Below are positions 57,456 to 64,000 of a DNA stretch of 64,000 bases, in pieces. The position numbers were made by a program, and so were the translations under genes. The stretch's first letter is position 1; each line of letters starts with the position of its first letter. The stretch is from Triticum aestivum (taxonomy: Eukaryota > Streptophyta > Magnoliopsida > Poales > Poaceae): assembly GCF_018294505.1 (NCBI RefSeq), contig NC_057796.1, positions 186,830,270-186,894,269 on the forward strand. The letters run 5' to 3'. A model generated the notes under the pieces. That model made no database searches, had not been told where the DNA came from, and saw nothing but the letters and a program-made list of their open reading frames with translations.

Positions 57456-59105
57456 TGATACGTCTCCAATGTGTCTATAATTTTTGATTGTTCCATGCTA
57501 TATTATATTCTGTTTTGGACATTAATGGGCTTTATTATACACTTTTATATTATTTTTGGGACTAACCTATTAACCGGAGGCCCAGCCCAGATTTGCTGTT
57601 TTTTGCCTATTTCAGAGTTTCGCAGAAAAAGAATATCAAATGGAGTCCAAACAGAATGAAACCTTCGGGAACGTGATTTTCGAAACGAACGTGATCCAGA
57701 GGACTTGGACCCTACGTCCAGCCATCAACCAGGAGGGCACAAGGTAGGGGGGCGTGCCCTCCACCCTCGTGGGCCCCACATTGCTCCACCGACGTACTTC
57801 TTCCTCCTATACATACCTACGTACCCCCAAACTACCAGATACGTATCAAAAACCTAATTCCACCGCCGCAACCATATGTACCCGTGAGATCCCATCTTGG
57901 GGCCTTTTCCAGAGCTCCGCCGGAGGGGGCATCGATCACGGAGGGCTTCTACATCAACACCATAGCCTCTCCGATGATGTGTGAGTAGTTTACCTCAGAC
58001 CTTCGGGTCCATAGTTATTAGCTAGATAGCTTCTTCTCTCTTTTTGGATCTCAATACAATGTTCTCCCCCTCTCTCGTGGAGATCTATTTGATGTAATCT
58101 TCTTTTGCAGTGTGTTTGTTGAGACCGATGAATTGTGGGTTTATGATCAAGTTTATCTATGAACAATATTTGAATCTTCTCTGAATTCTTTTATGTATGA
58201 TTGGTTATCTTTGCAAGTCTCTTCGAATTATCAGTTTGGTTTGGCCTACTAGATTGATCTTTCTTGCAATGGGAGAAGTGCTTAGCTTTGGGTTCAATCT
58301 TGTGGTGTCCTTTCCCAGTGACAGTAGGGGCAGCAAGGCACGTATTGTATTGTTGCCATCGAGGATAACAAGATGGGGTTTATATCATATTGCGTGAGTT
58401 TATCCCTCTACATCATGTCATCTTACTTAAAGCGTTACTATGTTCTTATGAACTTAATACTCTAGATGCATGCTGGATAGCGGTCGATGTGTGGAGTAAT
58501 AGTAGTAGATGCAGGCAGGAGTCGGTCTACTTGTCTCGGACGTGATGCCTATATACATGATTACCTAGATATTCTCATAACTATGCTCAATTCCGTCAAT
58601 TTCCCAACAGTAATTTGTTCACCCACCGTAATATTTATGCTCTTGAGAGAAGCCACTAGTGAAACCTATGGCCCCCAGGTCTATTTTTCACCAAATTAAT
58701 CTTCCAATACTTAGCTATTTTTATTGCCTTTTATTTTACTTTGCATCTTTATCATAAAAATACCAAAAATATTATCTTATCATATCTATCAGATCTCAGT
58801 CTCGTAAGTGACCGTGAAGGTATTGACAACCCCTTTATTGCGTTGGTTGCAAGGATTTATTTGTTTGTGTAGGTGCGAGGGACTCGTGCGTGGCCTCCTG
58901 CTGGATTGATACCTTGGTTCTCAAAAACTGAGGGAAATACTTACGCTACTTTGCTGCATCACCCTTTCCTCTTCAAGGGAAAACCAACGCAGTGCTCAAG
59001 AGGTAGCAAGAAGGATTTCTGGCGACGTTGACTGGGAGGCCTACACCAAGTCAAGTCAAGATTTGACTCCCGACAACGAGCCATTTCTGGCGCTGTTGCC
59101 GGCAC
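57456..59105 (+). mobile_element. Element I: Sabrina-type LTR with a short interior stub
   Basis: The LTR is 57456-59008 (1553 bp; TGATACGTCTCCAATG...GAGGTAGCA), the same family as E and K. A degenerate PBS (tggcgacgttgactggga, 59020-59037) and about 70 bp of leader follow. The rest of the element and its 3' LTR are deleted together with the middle of LTR H. The repeated string tttctggcg(c/a)... at about 59017 and 59089 suggests a second PBS-like copy at the deletion edge. Confidence 0.85.
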
Positions 59106-59453
59106 ACGCATAGTAGGAGTAGGATTCCCCCCTTGGGCGCGCCCCTTGTGGCCAGCCGGCCGGCCCGCTCCTCCCCTCCTTTATATATGGGGGAGGGGGC
59201 ACCCCATAGACACACAAGTTGATTTCTTAGCCGTGTGTGGTGCCCCCTCCACAGTTTTCTACCTCGGTCATATTGTCGTAGTGCTTAGATGAAGCCCTGC
59301 GTCGGTAACTTCATCATCACCATCACCACGTCGTCGTGCTGACGAAACTCTCCCACAGCCTCAGCTGGATCTAGAGTTCGAGGGAAGTCACCAAGACGAA
59401 CGTGTGCAGATCGCGGAGGTGCCGTGCATTCAGTACTTGATTGGTTGGATCGC
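59106..59453 (+). mobile_element. LTR H, right part
   Basis: It resumes the Angela-type LTR: ggagtaggattcccccctt, TATA box tttatatatggg at about 59181, and the downstream run agccctgcgtcggtaac, matching the solo LTR at 46490-46760 in complement. It is cut at 59453 by element B. Confidence 0.85.
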
Positions 59454-60683
59454 TGTCGGAGTAAATGGCCACGGGTAGCCTAACCGACTGCCCCTGGCTC
59501 TTCAAAAATTATCAGGCCATTTGAGCCTTCAAGCATTCAAAGCATTGGGCCGCCTTCCCCCGGTCGGCTACCCCTGAAGCCGACTCTCAGAAGGCGACCC
59601 AGCCTCAGCAACCTCCCCCAAGATAACTACGAGATGGCCGACTCCAGGAAGCCGGCCATAGAGAATGCCGACTCCCCAGATCCAGCCATGAAGAGCGCCG
59701 ACTCCCCAGAGCCGGCCATGAAGAGCGCTGACTCCAAGAAGCCGGCCAAGACCGCACCCACCAAAACTACGCCCACATAACGGTGACAAGACGGGGTGTG
59801 GCTACAGTGCGGCCCACTACCGGCGAATCCCGAGGCAGGCATGGCCACAGGACGCCGTACGGGTCGGCCATCTCCCGTCCGGCTCGGCCCTGTAGCCATG
59901 CTGGCCTCAACGTCATCCACGACAGACTCCAGTACGGCCCACGGGCGGCGGGCCCCTTCAGCCAGAGAGAGGCACGAAGGCGGCCCGGCCTCCCCCAGTC
60001 GGCCAGGGGCATAGCCGGCCCCCAGAAGCCGGCTACTCCCCTCCCTCGAAACATGTGCCACATTAAGGAGACAAGACGAGGTAAGGCTACAGTGAGAGCC
60101 CTCGAGGCGGCACACTGTAGCCACGCTTACCTCGACGAAGCCCTCGTCATCAGAGGCGAGGCTACAGTAAACAGCCGCCGACAAGACCCCCAGGCGGTGG
60201 GGCCGGCCTGTCAACCAAGAGGCCGGCAGCCGGCGGGACCCACTAGTCGGCGGGCCCCAACGGCCGGCAGAGAAGCCGGCGAGCGCAGACACTGTTGACT
60301 GGGACCCGCGCCCAGCCAGATTACAATTGTACCCCCGGGGGGTAGGCCTATATAAACCCCCGGGGCACCCATGCAAAGGGTTGGCTTCTTAGAGTTACAC
60401 ACACACCATATAGAGAGGGAAGTGAGAGCTAGCCTTGCTCTTCTTCTCCCTTGAGCCCGACAGCTCTAGGAGCATTTGTAGCTACTCTTTCTGATCTAGC
60501 GATCATGCGGAGACCCCGCAGAGCAGGACTAGGGGTGTTATCTCCACGGAGAGCCCCGAACCTGGGTAAGATTCGCCGGCGTGCATGTCTTCGCCTCATC
60601 CCGTTTCCAGGCACCGGCGACGTCTTACTGGCTCCCACCATGATAAGCCACCCGTTGGCATATGTCGCACCTACCACCCGACA
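59454..60683 (+). repeat. 5' LTR of element B (Tat-lineage gypsy)
   Basis: It spans TGTCGGAGTAAATGGCC to CACCCGACA, 1230 bp, followed by tggcgcccaccatggggc (60686-60703), a PBS almost the same as element C's. A TATA box ctatataaacccc lies near 60349. Four 30-bp tandem units lie in U3 (59637-59756). Confidence 0.85.
59637..59756 (+). repeat. 30-bp tandem repeat in the U3 of element B
   Basis: Four units start at 59637, 59667, 59697 and 59727, each of the form gccgactcc..gaagccggccat. They lie about 600 bp upstream of the LTR TATA box. On the minus strand they encode an ESALFMAGSG-type repeat, which is a by-product. Confidence 0.9.
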
Positions 60684-60696
60684 TTTGGCGCCCACC

Positions 60697-63681
60697 ATGG
60701 GGCCAGGTGCACCGTCGTCCGGAGACCTGTTCTGGACGGGAACCCTTTTCCTCCCCCGCGAGCGCAGCCAGCCTGCTGCGCCCGATGGCGTTTGCCCCGA
60801 CGCGCTGCAAGGCGTCGACGACGCCTGCGCAGCGAGCTGCCTCGCCGATCTGCTCGGCGAGGCTCGCATCTCCGATGAGCCCGCGTCCGACGCAGGCACA
60901 GACTACCCCGAGAGGCGCCTCATCAACATCCTCGACCAACTTCACGTCTCCAGCGAGCCTGCCGCAGACTTGGAGTCGGTCGGCTCCACCGACCCGATGC
61001 TTGTCCATTCCGACACGGCATCGCTCGACGCCTACCCCTCCGACGTGGTGGTCTTCGATGACCCTCTTCCTCGAGCTGACAGCGGCAGCAGCGCCATCAC
61101 CGAAGTGCTGGTCATCAGCCACGTCGCCGACTCGGGCGGGAACGCCCACGACGCCCTGCAAGCAGCGATGCACGACTTATCCGTCCCCATCCCGGCCGAC
61201 GCCGACGCTGAGACCTTGGAGGCACGCCGCCTCGCCCTCACCGCGGAAGGCCAGAAGATAGCCTCCATGAGACACCTCACCGAGGCCCACCAGTGCAAGG
61301 TCGACCGCGCCGCCTTCGGTACGCCGCCGCGTAGCGGGCCGAGCCGAGCCGGCTTCGTCCAGAAGCGTGGCGTGGCTATCGCCAGCATGCTGGGGGCAGA
61401 TCGTCCCGTCTACGCCACCCCGCTCGAGAATCTACGAGCCGCGCAGGCGGCCGCTGAAGAGCTGAATGGGCTGGGAGCCGATGAGCTCCCCTACATGACA
61501 GGGCGGATCCAACAGCTGATCGACGCGGCCGCAGAACGACACGAAGCCAGCGCTCACGGTGATAGTCATCCCCCGTGCCGGGAGCACGCCGCGACGTCCC
61601 GATCGCCGGCTGCGAGCGGCGCCCGCGGGAGGAAGGACAAGGAGCCGGCTGCTAGCCGCAGCCAGACTCGCATCACCATCGAGCGCGACGCGGAGGGCCG
61701 CCCTCGAGCGGTGGAGCGCCAAGGAAATCCGCCTCCTCCCCCGCATCGAAGGGAGAGACGTCTCACCCCGCCGCCTGTCACGCACCCGAATCTTGGTGAC
61801 CGACTAGGGCGCCGAGAAGGAGTCGGTGAGAACGACGCCCGCCACCAGATCGACCGCCTTGCTCGATCCCTGGCGCTAGAAGAAGAAGACGATGTCGGCC
61901 CGCCGTGCTTTGGCCCCCGCATCCGCGACGAGCCCTTCCCCAAAGGTTTCTCGCTCCCCAGAGACACGCCCAAGTACAACGGCTCTGTGAAGCCGGAAGA
62001 TTGGCTCATCAACTACTCCACTGTTGTCAGCATAGCCAATGGCAATCGACGCGTGGCCGTGAAGTACGTCCCCCTCATGCTGCAAGGCACGACACGCACC
62101 GGGCTCAACAGCCTCAAGCCCTACAGCATCAACAGCTGGCTGGACTTCACGGAAGTCTTCATCCGCAACTTCACCAGCACGTACAAGCGGCCTCTCAAGC
62201 CTCGCCAGCTCTCCCTATGCGTCCAAGGGCCCAGCGAGTCGACCCGCGACTACCTCACGCGGTGGGCTGAGCTCCGCAACTCCTGCGAGGGGGTACACGA
62301 GGTTCAGGCCATCGAGTACTTCACCGCCGGGTGCCGAGAGGGCACCCTCCTCAAGCACCGACTCCTCTGCGACGAGCCGGCTACCCTCGACGAACTCCTG
62401 ATCATCGCGGACAAGTACGCCATGGCCGACTCCTCGATGAAGACCGAGCTCCGAGTGGACGCTTCTGGGAAGGTGCTCGCTCCGGCTCCCAAGACGCCGG
62501 CTGGCGACTCCAATCAGCGCCCCTACCAGAACGATCACAAGCGCAAGGCCCCCATGCCGCCTTCCACCAGTCGGCAGGTGGCCACAGTTGAAGATGAGCA
62601 GCCCGAAGAGCGGCCCACTCCCAAGAAGAAGGGTGGCAGGCCGGCTTGGCAGCCGGCTTTCTCTTACGAGCAGACTCTCGACGCCCCCTGCAAGTTCCAC
62701 AGCGGCGCGAAGCCGTCCAACCACATGACCCGAAAATGCCACTGGCTCACGCGAATCTCCAAGGGCGAAGGGCTGGTGCCGCCTCCGCCTCCAGCCCCTC
62801 AGCAGCCGGCGGCTCGGCCGGCAGTCGGAGCCATTCAAGATGAGTTCCCTGAAGAGCACGCCGCCTACGTCGTCTTCACCAGCCAAGCCGAAGACAAGCA
62901 TAGTCGGCGCCGTCAGCATCAAGAGGTCAACGCAGTCGCCTCTAGTGCCCCCGAGTTCATGCACTGGTCCGAGAAGCCCATCAACTGGAGCCAGGCTGAC
63001 CACCCAGAGGTGATGCCATCCCCTGGCTCCTATGCACTAGTCTTGGATGTCACCCTCGCGACCGAGAGGCGAGCTGCCCGATTCTCCCGCGTCCTGATAG
63101 ATGGCGGCAGCAGTATCAATATACTGTACCGCGATACCATGGAAAAGCTGAACATCAAGGCAAAGCAGCTTATGCCAAGCCGGACCGTGTTCCATGGCAT
63201 CGTCCCCGGCTTATCTTGTTCCCCGATCGGCAAGATCAAGATGGATGTTCTCTTCGGAGACAAGGATCATTTTCGCCGAGAAGCGATCTGGTTTGAGGTA
63301 GTGGATCTGGAGAGCCCCTACCATGCTTTGCTTGGCCGACCTGCTCTGGCCAAGTTCATGGATGTGCCCCACTACGCCTACCTGAAGATGAAGATGCCGA
63401 GCTCGAAGGGGATCATCACGGTAGCCGGCGACTACAAGAAGTCCATCGAGTGCGCCATGGCCAGTAGCCGGCTGGCCGAGTCCCTCGTAGTAGCAGAAGA
63501 GAAGAAGATGCTGGAGCGGGTTGTGGCCATGGCCGGCAAGCAGCCGGCCCTGTCCCCCAACCCCAAAGATTGTGATGCACAGGGCTCCTTCCAGCCGGCC
63601 AAAGAGACGAAGAAGATACCTCTGGACCCGGAGAATCCGGAAAGGTTTGCTGTCATTGGGGCAAACCTGGACAGTAAATAG
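60697..63681 (+). CDS. Element B gag-protease polyprotein
   Basis: I choose the ATG at 60697, just after the LTR and overlapping the PBS, because the longer frame would begin inside the LTR. It gives about 994 codons. Residues 1-420 are variable, with charged helical parts. The gag domain lies at about residues 425-575 (YNGSVKPEDWLINY, FIRNFTSTYKRPL, ATLDELLIIADKYAM). A Cys/His cluster CKFHSGAKPSNHMTRKC follows near 665-681, like C's. The protease is at about residue 800 (VLIDGGSSINILY) with SPYHALLGRPALAKFMD after it. The frame ends at TAG 63679, and the same frame continues into RT. It is the least decayed element in the window, so insertion is probably recent. Confidence 0.85.
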   Translation: MGPGAPSSGDLFWTGTLFLPRERSQPAAPDGVCPDALQGVDDACAASCLADLLGEARISDEPASDAGTDYPERRLINILDQLHVSSEPAADLESVGSTDPMLVHSDTASLDAYPSDVVVFDDPLPRADSGSSAITEVLVISHVADSGGNAHDALQAAMHDLSVPIPADADAETLEARRLALTAEGQKIASMRHLTEAHQCKVDRAAFGTPPRSGPSRAGFVQKRGVAIASMLGADRPVYATPLENLRAAQAAAEELNGLGADELPYMTGRIQQLIDAAAERHEASAHGDSHPPCREHAATSRSPAASGARGRKDKEPAASRSQTRITIERDAEGRPRAVERQGNPPPPPHRRERRLTPPPVTHPNLGDRLGRREGVGENDARHQIDRLARSLALEEEDDVGPPCFGPRIRDEPFPKGFSLPRDTPKYNGSVKPEDWLINYSTVVSIANGNRRVAVKYVPLMLQGTTRTGLNSLKPYSINSWLDFTEVFIRNFTSTYKRPLKPRQLSLCVQGPSESTRDYLTRWAELRNSCEGVHEVQAIEYFTAGCREGTLLKHRLLCDEPATLDELLIIADKYAMADSSMKTELRVDASGKVLAPAPKTPAGDSNQRPYQNDHKRKAPMPPSTSRQVATVEDEQPEERPTPKKKGGRPAWQPAFSYEQTLDAPCKFHSGAKPSNHMTRKCHWLTRISKGEGLVPPPPPAPQQPAARPAVGAIQDEFPEEHAAYVVFTSQAEDKHSRRRQHQEVNAVASSAPEFMHWSEKPINWSQADHPEVMPSPGSYALVLDVTLATERRAARFSRVLIDGGSSINILYRDTMEKLNIKAKQLMPSRTVFHGIVPGLSCSPIGKIKMDVLFGDKDHFRREAIWFEVVDLESPYHALLGRPALAKFMDVPHYAYLKMKMPSSKGIITVAGDYKKSIECAMASSRLAESLVVAEEKKMLERVVAMAGKQPALSPNPKDCDAQGSFQPAKETKKIPLDPENPERFAVIGANLDSK

Positions 63682-64000
63682 GAAGGCGAGCTCATCGACT
63701 TCCTCCGTGAGAATCGAGACATTTTTGCATGGTCCCCAAAAGACATGCCGGGTGTCCCGAAGGATTTCGCCGAGCACAAATTGCACGTCCGGGCCGACGC
63801 GAAGCCGGTCAAGCAGCCCCTTCGCCGACTGTCCGAAGAGAAGCGAAGAATCGTAGGAGAAGAGATAGCCCGGCTCCTCGCCGCTGGCTTTATCATGGAA
63901 GTATTTTTTCCAGAGTGGCTTGCCAACCCAATCTTGGTATTGAAGAAGAACAACAAGTGGCGCATGTGTATAGACTACACTAGCCTCAACAAGGCCTGCC
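63682..64000 (+). CDS. Element B reverse transcriptase, start (runs off the window)
   Basis: It is open in the same frame as gag-protease, directly after the TAG: ELIDFLRENRDIFAWSP, KPVKQPLRRLSEEKRRIV, ANPILVLKKNNKWRMCIDYT. These are the conserved N-terminal motifs of Tat-lineage RT. The catalytic box lies beyond 64000. Confidence 0.88.

Noticed and set aside
59627..60376. 249-codon minus-strand ORF
   Set aside because: It lies wholly inside B's LTR and gets its ESALFMAGSG repeats from the 30-bp tandem units. No antisense promoter or domain is visible.
60451..60696. N-terminal extension of element B's polyprotein
   Set aside because: This part of the open frame lies inside the 5' LTR and the PBS. 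Translation is expected to start at or after 60697.

Overview
The window is repeat-dominated nuclear DNA of a grass. The repeat families point to the wheat/barley tribe (Triticeae): Sabrina/WHAM-type Athila LTRs opening TGATACGTCTCC, Angela/WIS/BARE-type LTRs opening with GGAAATATGCCCTAGAGGC, Tat-lineage gypsy elements with antisense genes, a CACTA terminus, and Stowaway and Tourist MITEs. Family names are assigned from memory of these sequences, not from a database search. I see no intact, ordinary host gene.

Layout. 1-9.9 kb is the most gene-like part. It has MITEs, short tandem repeats, a decayed exon resembling plant B3-domain genes, a 180-codon minus-strand ORF with its own TATA box, and the repeat-rich end of a CACTA transposon closing at 9879. 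9.9-20.2 kb is a row of truncated LTR elements: J (Tat type, 3' end), F (chromovirus-like gag-PR-RT), D and E (Athila type, minus strand), then an unassigned stretch. 20.2-57.3 kb is one old Tat-lineage element, A, split three ways. Element C (22297-38976, TSD GATCC) sits before its RT. An unclassified 785-bp piece, L, and element G (40583-52834, TSD GACTC) sit between its RT and RNase H. C itself contains a truncated Athila-type element, K (28431-34356). G contains two solo LTRs (46268-48006, TSD GTAGT; 48862-49790, TSD CCATA). After A, an Angela-type LTR, H (57303-59453), is split by an Athila-type LTR, I, and is then entered by a young Tat element, B (59454 to the window end), whose gag-protease frame is open for nearly 1000 codons.

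How the parts work together. The autonomous-type elements A, B and C carry gag, an aspartic protease and RT; A and C also retain RNase H sequence, and A retains integrase (C keeps only its zinc finger, and B runs off the window). The Athila-type K and G keep LTRs and priming sites. G has gag and protease but no RT, and K has only an unrecognised ORF, so both would need enzymes supplied in trans. The Tat elements have a second transcription unit on the opposite strand near the 3' LTR, each with a TATA box: C has a multi-exon gene with a gypsy-type transposase-like domain, A has a B3-like DNA-binding ORF, and J keeps only the leader.

The most interesting points are these antisense genes; the in-frame stop spectrum of C (seven TAG, two TGA, no TAA, no frameshift over about 5.6 kb); the shared TAG at the protease/RT boundary of B and C; a cluster of nine CCGGATNTCCGG-like palindromes in one solo LTR; and an 826-bp tandem duplication of a protease domain in G.
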